This document shows positions 49,283-59,656 of a DNA stretch of 64,000 nt, in pieces. The stretch spans positions 69,858,157 to 69,922,156 of the forward strand of contig CAMTDV010000028.1 of the NCBI GenBank assembly GCA_947069175.1, in the 5' to 3' direction. The position numbers and the translations under genes were made by a program. Each line of letters opens with the position of its first letter. Position 1 is the first letter of the stretch. This DNA is from Scalesia atractyloides (lineage: Eukaryota > Streptophyta > Magnoliopsida > Asterales > Asteraceae). The notes under the pieces were generated by a model. The model was not told the DNA's origin, did not search any database, and saw only the letters and a program-made list of their open reading frames with translations.

Positions 49283-49287
<5 letters not shown>
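48500..49287. other. region right of the array
   Basis: No convincing gene. A short plus-strand frame (48774-48992) ends EDEDGDIVDLGNSVVDM and may be a remnant exon. Confidence 0.4.

Positions 49288-49347
<60 letters not shown>
49288..49347. repeat. (TA)n microsatellite
   Basis: About 30 uninterrupted TA units. A second run lies at 49535-49552 with further broken runs to 49582. Confidence 0.95.
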
Positions 49348-49348
<1 letters not shown>

Positions 49349-49350
<2 letters not shown>

Positions 49351-49534
49351 TTAGGTTCAAGAGTGAATACAAATGTATTTGTGAACTGAGCGAACTAATC
49401 CTTGCCTTACACATGTGTAAATCAATGACCAGGATTTGATGATGAAATCCTGGCCTTACATGTGTGTAAATCAATGGCCAAGATTAGTTCACTCAGTTCG
49501 CAAATACACTAGTATTAACTCTAGAACCCTATCC
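49349..49534. mobile_element. foldback MITE in TA repeats
   Basis: The first 90 bases (GGTTAGGTTCAAGAGTGAAT ...) are nearly the reverse complement of the last 90 (... CTCTAGAACCCTATCC), with the dyad centre at the ATTTGATGATGAAAT stretch. It has no coding capacity. It lies in a TA run, compatible with a TA target duplication. Confidence 0.75.
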
Positions 49535-49961
49535 TATATATATATATATATATACACATACATATATACATATATATATATATTGGGTTAAGGTAAAACG
49601 AAAACTTATACGAGTTGTGAGAATTTAGAGGACTCGGCCTTACGAAAAGTTTTTCCAGAAATCCTAAAAAATCAACTTTTCCAAAAAAAAGCTAGTTTTT
49701 TTTCATTTACAGCAGCCGTAAATCCTGTAAAAAGTGATGTCATATTTATGTCATCAGCTTTTTTACATCTGCTGTAAGGGTCCGAAAAATATCACTTCGA
49801 AATTTTTACGGCAATCTTTCTAAATATTTTAATCCAGGGATGTGAAGAAAATGCGGGCAAGACTCGCACAGGAAGTGTAACACCTCGTAAAATCATGTCC
49901 AATAATATAGTGACACGTGTCGTATTTTTTTATATAAGTCTGTTAAAGACTAAGGACTAAA

Positions 49962-50262
49962 AGTGTCAGCATGCTCAAACTAAGCCTCTGAGTGACCCTC
50001 TGATGTCAACATGCATAAACCAAGCCTCCGAGTGACCATTAGCGTCAACATGCTTAAATCAAGCCTCTGAGTGACCATTAGTGTCAACATGCTTAAATCG
50101 AGCCTCTGAGTGACCATCAGTGTCAACATGCTTAAACTTAGCCTCTGAGGACCATCAGTGTCAACATGCTCAGCCTATGAGTGACTATCAGAGTCAACAT
50201 GCTCAGCCTCTGAGTGACTATCAGAGTCAACATGCTTATATTGAGCCTCTGAATGATCCTTT
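49962..50262. repeat. minisatellite of about 45 bp
   Basis: Seven to eight imperfect units of GTCAACATGCTTAAAYYRAG-CCTCTGAGTGACCATYAG, with some units shortened. Confidence 0.88.
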
Positions 50263-50534
50263 ATGAAGTCCTAACTCTCATATAAGCCACTTGTTGGACG
50301 AGAGGGATTAATTCTGTAACTATGTAAAAGTTGGATGATGGAGGGGTTAAAAGTGTCAACATGTTAATTTATACCTCTGAGTGACCTTTTAATGAACCGA
50401 GAGCTCGATGATGTCCAGCATAATCCCGGGTACACCAAATGTTGGCTACGGAGGGCTAATTATGCTTATAAAGGTATTTTAGAGGTTTAATAAGTTGAGG
50501 GGCTAAAATGTGGCAAGTTTTGAAAGTTTCTGGA

Positions 50535-50590
50535 GGTGCTCGCGGGCCGCGAGAGGCACAGCCTGGCCTCTCGCGGGGCGCGAGAGGGCT
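50535..50590. repeat. GC-rich inverted repeat
   Basis: GCTCGCGGGCCGCGAGAGG and CCTCTCGCGGGGCGCGAGAG face each other across a short spacer. The core GCGGGCCGCGAGAG also occurs in the LTR fragment at 22876-22889. Confidence 0.75.
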
Positions 50591-51419
50591 GTTCTGGAGA
50601 AAATTTGCTTGGCCTCCACACATGTTGCCAAAAACCATTTGATTCGAGACTAGGGACTTCCAAACTGCTATGCCACGTTTTAGGACACTTGTAAGCTCCC
50701 TTTTAACACCCCCTAACACCTGGCATCACCTCCTTCAAGCTCTCCAACTATAGATAGGTGCATTTGTTCACCACTTGAACTTGCACCTTTCTCATTATTC
50801 ATTCTATCTCCCTCCTCTGGAAGTTCCTAACTGAAAGGAGCATCCAACTTAGTTCTATTTCATCCTAGGAATCACTTGTAAGTGTTCCTTTCTCTTTTGT
50901 TATTGTTTATAGGCTTCTATAGTCAAAAGTCAAGCGTTTTAGGGAAAACGCCTTGACTTTCGGTTAAGACCATTAAGGTCTAGCCATTGTTCGTAATGAA
51001 CATGGCTAAGTGATCGTAATAAGGTAGGTGTTAATCCCTATAAAGGGCACCTCCTAAAGATCACGTTTGCTAGACCAATTGACGGGTCAAAGTATTAATA
51101 TTAAAAAGTCAAACATGCCATTTTTCGGAAATGTTATAATCTGAGTTTACATATGTTATGAAACATGTTTTGACACTTAAACAAGTTAGTAATAATTATT
51201 AGAACATGTGATAACATGTTCGGCTCGTCAATTTCAGTTCTAGCGTCGGTTCACAACTGAAAGTCGCAAAGTTTGACTACTGCTTTGACTTTCGATTCTG
51301 ACCCGATTTAGATTAGTTAGCTACTGACTAAGGTTGCATTATGATCATAATATGATGTAGCATAACCCCTTGAGGTTATATTACATGATCATAATCAGAA
51401 TATGAGTTTATGCACAAGT

Positions 51420-52210
51420 TCCACAATTATGCCATTTTGACAAAAATGCCCGTTTTATATAAAATGAGGTTTAATCGATAACGAACTTGAATATGAATCT
51501 CCTACTGATGTAATATCATAAGTAAGATTATTTGGATGGCAATTCATATTATATACTGAGTTTAAGTACAAGTTCTTGTATTATGTCGACAAATGACGAT
51601 AAAGCTCTTGTGGCACATAAAACGGTTTTAATCATACCTTTTCATAACAAATCTTTTACCTACTGATATGTTATATTAAATAACATATCTAAAACAATTA
51701 AACTTGATCTTAACATCAGTTTTTATTAAACTTCGCACAAATCGTCATTTTACGACATAAGCCCGTTTCGGCGCATAGTATGGTTTTAAACCATATTTAT
51801 CAACCAAGACTTGTTACCTACTGATTTTAAAACTTATTTAAAATACTTTTACAGTAGGTATATGATATAAACTCAGAATCTCAAATAAATTATAAAATTA
51901 TGTGTAAAATGACCAAAATGCCTCTACGGTGGATAGTTTGGTCATAAATGATAAATTACACATAAAATCATTATCTTACTGATATTATATCACAAATAAA
52001 TTACTTTTCCAGAATACTTATGATTATAACATTATAATACATTCAAGTTCCTTTTAAATGGTATATAATTACCAAAACGCCCTTATGAGGTATAGTTTCA
52101 TTTTAAAACCTTAACAGGCACTATAAGTTGATACCCTACTGATATTACAACTTATTTAAAGTATAATAGCATATAAAACTTGTCCATGACTTATCCGGTT
52201 ACCCGATATC
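51420..52210. repeat. five diverged repeats of about 158 bp
   Basis: The word CTACTGAT (one copy TTACTGAT) recurs at 51503, 51660, 51818, 51976 and 52136, each preceded by an ACAAAATGCC-like and GGTTTTAAT-like stretch. Similarity between units is partial. Confidence 0.65.
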
Positions 52211-53729
52211 GCTTATATGCGAATGGTTAAGTGAACATAACTAGTTTATAGAAATTAACCGAAACGGGTCTAACCTTATCATTTAAGTCTCAAAATCTAG
52301 AATGCTTATAGTTTACCCATATTACGCAAGTCATAGTACTTGTTGGGTTTAAACTACATTCTATCTGGTCATCGCTTAATCTAGCGTATTATACGTTTTG
52401 ATCTTGTACGCTATTCGGTCTAAGTCTATGACTTAAATAAAACCGTTAGCATTTAATTGGTTAGGTTACGCCATAATCCAGACTAGAGCATTCCGGTAAA
52501 TGCTATCTGCACTTAGTTCATTTTGGATACAGCTGAGATATTAAATCTTGCATTTTTAATCAAGACTAGCTCAGGTAAATACTCTCGACTTATTTTCCCT
52601 ATACGGCTTAGGTTACGGTAAACTATTACCACTTTGTCGGAAATGGGATCTATCAAATGCCAGATTGTGGCAAGTAAATCCGCATATTCCGTTTTAATCA
52701 GTTTTGTTTGATAACTTAAACATCAGGGGTTAACGACCGTGTCCTGGATATCCTCGGCTCATTACATTAGTTAATGGCCACGACCTAAGCGCGATGTGTA
52801 GGTATACACCTGACAGATGCTCATGCAAATTTTTACCCAATTGTTGGGGATAACTCCTTCGTGAGTTCATAAGTGGTGTGTACATTAATCATGTCTCAGT
52901 CTTCGTACTGGGCCCTGTATGTATGGACAAACATGCGAATCTGTTAACAAAGTTACAAGGCTGACTTTCCCAAGTTATAAAAGATTTTTGTGCCATGTGC
53001 ACTTAAAACCATTTTCAAAATGAGTCAGTTGGGTGTATTTACCAGCGAAAGCTTACGTATTTTCAAAATACTAAGCTTGTGGGTACAATACGTAATAGGC
53101 TGGAAGCTGCTCGGTAGTGATATAAGAGGATCTTGCAAATCCTTCGATGGTTCTCTTATACATTTTTGTACATTTTTATGATTCAACTTTCAATCTATTA
53201 TTCTAAGGTTTCATTTTTCTTATATTATCTATCTAGTGTTAGATATGCATACTTTTTAAGCTCTTATATTTTGTTGTTTAAAAATCCTAAGAGTTTAGGG
53301 GCATCAACATAATGGGGCATGCATTACTACTAATTCCTATCGATCAATACATTATAGCATTCAATCTATCACTAACATAGCAATTTCCTAGTCTCTTTCA
53401 GTTGTTTCAACACAATTAAGGGACAGCAAAGAGTATCTACCATATTGATTAACCAGTTGTATTCAACTATCATCTTTCGCTCAACCACTAGTGTTTCTTT
53501 GTACCAATCTTATTACTTGAAGTTCTTCTAAATGACATACAATTGTTCGATCAACATAAAGATTGAGTATTGTTCCTTAGGTCATACAACTATTGAGCTT
53601 AGTTAGGCTTTGACTGTGCTTCATAAGTTATGTTTCATTGGTCCACCCAATTTATGGGCGACAATATTAATGCAGTATATCACATCTTTAGCAGTCAAGT
53701 AAGGGTTTCATGAGCGTATAATACACCTT

Positions 53730-54165
53730 TGAAATATTAATCATATAACTTAGATATGTTATAGCGTGTGTGTGTGTATATATATATAATGGGTAAGTTA
53801 TGTATATTATTATAAATGTAAGGGTCATATTGCAAACAAGGGTTTGCTGATAATTGTAAATACACCGTATGATGTACACGGTGTGTGTATAGTCGCGACG
53901 TTTCATATAGCGACTGTTAGTATGTATATAACAAACATAATAACGACGCTTTGTATATATATAAGAAACCTTCATGTGATGAATGTAATTAATTCTAGTA
54001 TTTTAAATCTTCGTGTACACATACAAAAACCAATTCTCTTCATCATCTTATTACCAATCTGTTTGTATTTATTTAGTTCATATCATAACCACTCAATTTG
54101 TTGTTTTTCTTCTATATTTCCCATTCCATAAACCTATGTACATTTAGGCTACTTGATAGCCAACA
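53730..54165 (+). repeat. 5' LTR of the ARID element
   Basis: 436 bp. It has about 28 bp near 53930-53960 that the 3' copy lacks, including part of a TATA-like TTTGTATATATATAAG stretch. Other differences are point changes. Confidence 0.92.
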
Positions 54166-54167
54166 AG

Positions 54168-54179
54168 TGGTAACAAGCC
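54168..54179 (+). other. primer binding site, degraded tRNA-Met type
   Basis: TGGTAACAAGCC starts 2 bases after the LTR. Compare TGGTATCAGAGC of intact elements. Confidence 0.7.
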
Positions 54180-54237
54180 TTTGGGTCTGTTTTAATTCGA
54201 TCCGTAATCAAGAAGCAAATCAGTCTGTATCAAGAAG

Positions 54238-54396
54238 ATGGAAGCCGCCAAGAAAAACAGTTTCAAAAAAATTAAAATCGCAAGTTTCAAAATCCCTACC
54301 TTTTGCCAAAAGGAATCCCAGAAGTTCGATTCTGATCAGAGAATCACAACACGTTCAAACCCTGTCCCGCCTCCGAATATGAACATGAAATCATGA
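54238..54396 (+). pseudogene. N-terminal coding piece of the ARID element
   Basis: ATG 54238 opens a 52-codon basic frame (MEAAKKNSFKKIKIASFKIP) soon after the primer site, where an element's first ORF would begin. It stops at 54394-54396. Other frames stay protein-like (RSIQPGRRTDPGFIHSGENS) up to the solo LTR insertion at 54589. It is probably the broken start of the CCHC-ARID protein, but no domain is recognisable here. Confidence 0.5.
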
Positions 54397-54593
54397 ATTA
54401 TTTACGAAGCATCCAACCGGGAAGACGAACCGATCCTGGCTTCATTCATAGTGGCGAAAACTCTCGTGATGTAGCGAACCATACAAGTTTAAGTGAATAA
54501 ACTAGTAAACCCAACAACGGACAACGAAGTGTCCACGATTTCAACCGAGACGCGGTTGAAGATGGCAACGGTGAGGGCCATAGGAGTCATGCA

Positions 54594-57061
54594 TGTAACA
54601 CCTTCGCTTTTTGTAACTTTCCTCATTTGAAAGTTTGTCATGTATTCTATCCTTAAAAACTTGTATTATCTTGTAATCGTATCTCTTTTCCAATCATTGT
54701 AATCAGAGGCTTTGATCGTAATAAAACTTGATCATTTACATAAATTATACAATTGATTATACATACTTGTCATACATTCGAATTAAGTACGTGCAAACTC
54801 AATACATTCATCTCTCACAAACTCAAACTTGTTTTACATACAATCAGTCGTAAATACTTGTTTTGATACTTATACTTATTATACGTGCCAATACTTATAC
54901 ACATAGTCACGATAGTCGAATTATATTTACATAAGTTTTACATACTCAAAAACATGTTAAATACTAAAGTTTATGCATTAAATGATAAAAATGGAAAGTC
55001 TAGTGGCCAAAACATAAGAAATCAAACTTCAAACGGAAAGAGGTGCGGTCATCGACGCCTTTCCTTTGGCTTCACGTAACGCGAAGGGTGCAATCCGCTG
55101 TCGGTTGTTTCCTTTCAGCAGATTGGCCATCTTCTTCCACCTCTCAACTCACCCAATCACAATTTAAGCTTCTTTAGCATAAAACTCTACTTCACCATTA
55201 TAAAAGCAAGCCCCCATTCACCCATTTTCACTTTCCAAACTCATTCACAGTCTCATAATACTTTGAAAATCTCTGGAAACTCAATTTCAAGGCGGAATCC
55301 TCTGAGTGCAAAAGTGAGCTTCAACTCACTTTTCTTTCATCTTTCTTCACTTTTTCTTCCTCTACAAAGCTTGGAACACCTCTATGAATGTTTCCACAAG
55401 TTTACCATGATAAACTAAGGTGGAATATCACCGTTTTGAGGTCCAAACTTTCTGTTTTGGAAGAATATTTTGTAAACCTTTATAAACTATGCTTTCTTGC
55501 TTAAAATCTTGTGCCTGCATGTTCTTAAACCTATATAAGGTTATGAGACTTGTTAGGAGTGGATTATTATGAGTTTAAGAGGTGTAAACACCTCTAAAAC
55601 CACAAGTGATGAAACCATCCGAGCTTGCCATAACTCTTAAGGCAAGACTTGTGTTTTGTTAAAGCTGTGAATACTTGGAAGCCTTGGCTATACTAATCTC
55701 ATTCCACCGCCTCACTTGATGTTTTCTATGTTTAGCAACTAAAACTTGTTCAACTTTATTTGAGTAACAAGGCTACGACACGTCCCCAAACGTTGCCATG
55801 TTCGGATGCACGCACCTAGCTTGCTTACTTTGTTGTTCATAGTTTTGTTAAGTGCTTTCTTTTATTCTTGACCATCCGAATCATCCTTAAGGTGATTTGT
55901 GCATTGGTGAATCATACAATGAGGTTTAATGGATGTTTATCATCTACCTCCATGCATGACTTATATGAATTCTATGATAATATATGCCAGACTTATTATA
56001 AAATTTACTATATACTATATAAATATATATTTAACTGAACCCTTGATGTTAATTGGATTATGATTACTTGTCATGGCAATCGGTTATATTATCTAAGTTT
56101 TAAACCTCTCGTTACGGTTCTAACGGGCAACTTGACCATGAAATCACATCAACCCATACGGGTATATGGTGTCAAAAACGGGTGTTCAAGGCTAGATAAT
56201 TACTTTGTGTATACATACTTTAATTCTGAATATGAACTCGCTACCAAATCCAAAATACTCACACGCCTACGTTTCCTCATATAGGTAACCTCGGTGTTCC
56301 TTCCTCGAAACTCTCCAACTCTTCATGGGATTACCAAAGGAAACTTTGCAAAACTGTGAGTACACTCGAAAGCCCCTTTTTCGCTTTACACTTTTGGGTG
56401 CAGTATGTTTAACCTATCAAATTACACATTCACACTTATACATTATGCAAACACAAACAATCCATTCATGCATGCTTAAATACGTGATATTTGATTTGTA
56501 TTCTTGGAACATTTTTATGTGATTCACTTGTCATTAGCTTCGTACGAGCCCCCCCCTAATATGTATAGCGTTATAGGAGTAAAAAACCGCCCATAGTCTT
56601 GTGGTCATGTTAAGTCTTTTAAACTCATATGGTAATCAGATGATTGACTTGTAACTTTCATGCCATGATTACATTAATCTAGTTAACTATTTTTGACATG
56701 TGGATTCGTTTAAACATATTTCATACTTATGTTATATTAAACTTGTATACCCGCCAATGCCTTGTGTGTTGAACTATACTTTTAAACATGTTACACGTTG
56801 GTGATGTTGATATTGACGAAATCTAAGGGACGACTTAGAAACGCATCTAGAAATACTAGATTTTGTTATTGTATTGTTATTGAGTTTTGTTGTACTTTGA
56901 AGTTTTCTATTGTTGTACTTTGATTTCTTGTGATGTACTTGACAATTTTTATTTATGAATGAAATTGGTTTGAATTAAATATTATCACAATAGTGTTATG
57001 AAGTCTCGAGCAATCTCGTTCGTCTCACTCTGATGATTCTGCCATCGGTTAGGGTGTGACA
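54594..57061 (+). mobile_element. solo LTR, Tekay-like family, inside the ARID element
   Basis: Starts TGTAACACCTTCGC and ends CGGTTAGGGTGTGACA, 2468 bp, flanked by ATGCA on both sides (54589-54593 and 57062-57066). Its first 150 bp match the LTR fragment at 23297-23150 (minus), and its end matches the chromovirus LTR end. It has no internal region and no gene. No tRNA-like module was found in it. Confidence 0.92.
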
Positions 57062-57140
57062 ATGCAGATGGCGTGACATTCGCAACACGAGAAAACAGCA
57101 AATTGTAAAAAGATTTGTAGGGTTAACAATAGGAGATGAC

Positions 57141-58301
57141 ATGTTGCTGCACAAAGATGGCAGAAGGCTAACAAAACAGCAAGCAAAGAAGGCAAGAAGA
57201 AAGTATAATGCAATTATGAAGAAACAAAAGGAAAAGGTTCAAGAAATTTCTGAATCCGGGAAAAGTATCCCGAAAGGTAAACTATACATTGTTTGCTATG
57301 TGTGTAAAAGAGAAGGACACTTTGCATTTGAGGGCCCTAATAGCCTGTCCCAAAATCCATTATGGTTTAAATTAACCAATCAAAAGAATATTTGGTTCAT
57401 GGGACACAATTGGGAAAATGGGATAGTGTGTGGATTGTGAACACATTGTATAAAAATCATATGGGTGGAAATAGAGCCCTATCAATCAATTTTATGTCAA
57501 CCTCCAGAGTTGAGATAAGCACTGATGATATGGAAGTCAAAGGAATGGGAAAGTAATGGTAAATTTTGATGATGAAATTACACCCATTGAAGGTGTATTT
57601 TATGTCCCAAGTCTAGACAAGAACATTCTTACTATGAGTTTTTTAATGAAGCAAGGCTTCAAGGTACCTGTTGATGGCGATTACTGTTATATTAAACAAG
57701 CCGATAACCACAGCATGGAGGAAGGACTGTCAAACGATTCAGCAGAACTTGACAGGAAGAAAGATGAATACTTGTCCAATCATTTTGATGCTATGGATAT
57801 TAAAGCGAATCTGGGTTCAAAAAGGAAAAGGCAGGAACCCACCCTGTTCCATATTACATCAATAGAAGAATGCGTTGAATACCTCGATATGCTAAAATAC
57901 ACATGCAAGTGCCCAAATATTCGAATATCTTTAGAGATAATTTTTGGCATATGGTAGATTGGTACCATACCGAGTATCTCCAAAGCCCGTTCGAGAGACC
58001 CATTCCCCCGTGTTTAAGTGATGATACTGATGTCGACTTATACGAACTTTATCTATTATTTCAAGTAAGTGGCGAATACAAGGAAGCAACGATAAATGAT
58101 GCCTGGAGAGGTATCACATTCGAAACGGGACTAGAAGAGGAAATGTGGTTCGAATTGAAGAACATATAGGCACTCTACCTTGAAGGAATAGAGTGGTGTT
58201 ATCATTTCAAGAAAGCCTACAGAATCATTGTTGAAGAAGGAGAACCTGGCCCCTTCACACTACAACAAAGTCACAAGCAAAGGAAGCTGGTGAAGATCTA
58301 A
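57141..58301 (+). pseudogene. CCHC knuckle / Copia-junction-like / ARID (BRIGHT) domain ORF (broken)
   Basis: Order of parts: a Lys-rich stretch (KQQAKKARRKYNAIMKKQKE, 57190-57250); a zinc knuckle CYVCKREGHFAFE whose last Cys is lost (57295-57333); a Copia protease/gag-pre-integrase-like stretch (EGVFYVPSLDKNILTMSFLMKQGFKV, 57588-57665); an acidic linker with EECVEYLDMLKYTC; and an ARID domain at about 57910-58220 (DVDLYELYLLFQVSG, EATINDAWRGIT, ALYLEGIEWCYHFKKAY). ARID domains are helix-turn-helix DNA-binding modules of chromatin proteins. A frameshift near 57900 and a TAG at 58167-58169 inside ARID break it. The stop at 58299-58301 lies 11 bp before the polypurine tract, so the ORF fills the element. 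Confidence 0.78.
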
Positions 58302-58323
58302 GTTCTGTGATTAAGGGGGAAAA

Positions 58324-58729
58324 TGAAATATTAATCATATAACTTAGATATGTTATAGTATGTGTGTGTATATATATATATTTATAAAGGGTCCATTATG
58401 TATATTATTATAAATGTAAGGGTCAGATTGCAAACAAGGGTTTGTAGATAATTGTAAATACACTGTATGATGTAAACGGTGTGTGTAGTCGCGACGTTTC
58501 ATATAGCGACGGTTAGTATGTATATAAGAAACCTTAATGTGATGAATGTAATTAATTTCAGTATTGAAAATATCTTCGTGTACACATACAAAAACCAATT
58601 CTCTACATCATCTTATTACCAATCTGTTTGTATTTATTCAGTTCATATCATCACCACTTAATCTGTTGTTTTTCTTCTATTTCCCATTCCGTAGACCTGT
58701 GTACATTTAGGCTTCTTGATATCCAACAA
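58324..58729 (+). repeat. 3' LTR of the ARID element
   Basis: 406 bp, paired with 53730-54165. It ends CCAACA and is followed by ACCTT. Confidence 0.92.
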
Positions 58730-58734
58730 CCTTG

Positions 58735-59656
58735 AGATGATTATGAAATTTATTTGAGACGTGATATTATCAAAGACTCTAAGAGGATATATAACATCTG
58801 AAAAATGGGTGGAGTGTCACAGTTATATATTGCTAGATCTTCCAACCAAGGGATTAGTTTCAACCCAGTGTGCTACTCTCTGGCCCAAGATTCACGTCAT
58901 TGAGATAGGCACTTCTGAGCGATGCTAGGATTAAGATTCATTAGTAGTTACTTGAGTTATAATTTACTTGCAGTTAACTTTTTGTTTAGCAATCTCTATA
59001 AATGAGATGTCAACGTTTTCAGATTTTGCTAAAACAAAACAAATTCTCTCACAATGTTTGTGTTTGGTTTGAACTTGTTATTCCTATATGAGATAGTTGC
59101 ATCCATATAAACAACAAACAAAACCAAAAAAACATTCAAATATGGGAGAAATGTTTAATACATAGACTATTGAAAACAGGAACAAAAAGTACAAGTAAAT
59201 AAAATGAGGACAATGAGCTGGTAGGCATTTGTTAATGCATAACTTCAAATATGTTGAGTAATTAATGAATTATACAACCTTGTAAATCATTTTTAACATT
59301 TTGGTATGCAAAGGAGATGTCAGCAGGAGATGGTTACATAAATTTGATATAAAATGATCCAGCAGCCCTACCAACATATATGGTGACAAAATAGCCCAAA
59401 TGCCTCCATTGTGAATTGAAGCCTCCGCTCCATAAAAAGGGCTCGTGAATAAATGAATTTTACACACTACCTTTGTTTTGAAACTCTCTACTTTGTGCTT
59501 TGTGTACTCCATCTTTCTATATATGCATGTATGTATGTATATAACTGAGAATCTTGTCTAACTCTACTAATATAAATTTCACATCGGATCGAGAAAAAGA
59601 ATATCCCCTTCAAACTATATAGTATTGATCTCTTAGGTATAGAGCAAGTCAAAGAG
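58735..59656. other. intergenic region and promoter of the peptide gene
   Basis: No coding frame. A TATA-like CTATATATGC is at 59518-59527, about 130 bp before the start codon. A second AT motif (ACTATATAGT) is at 59614-59623, closer to the ATG. Confidence 0.4.

Larger units (their letters stand above)
49876..53170 (+). repeat. old LTR-like sequence (end uncertain)
   Basis: TGTAACACCTCGTAAAATC at 49876 resembles the Tekay-like LTR starts in this window. No GGGTGTGACA end is found, so the right limit is a guess. It contains an internal minisatellite (49962-50262), a GC-rich inverted motif (50535-50590) and diverged repeats of about 158 bp (51420-52210). No ORF worth reporting. Confidence 0.45.
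53730..58729 (+). mobile_element. non-autonomous LTR element carrying an ARID domain
   Basis: LTRs at 53730-54165 and 58324-58729 both start TGAAATATTAATCAT and end CCAACA. ACCTT flanks both sides (53725-53729 and 58730-58734). TGGTAACAAGCC (54168-54179) is a degraded tRNA-Met-type primer site, and AAGGGGGAAAA (58313-58323) is a polypurine tract. Without the later 2468-bp solo LTR and its 5-bp duplication, the element was about 2.5 kb. The ends and primer site look Copia-like. No RT, RNase H or integrase core is seen; instead it carries CCHC and ARID coding sequence. It would have depended on an autonomous partner. Confidence 0.88.

Noticed and set aside
49876..57061. Full element between two Tekay-like LTRs
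   Set aside because: The solo LTR at 54594 has its own ATGCA duplication and the intervening DNA is not gag-pol.
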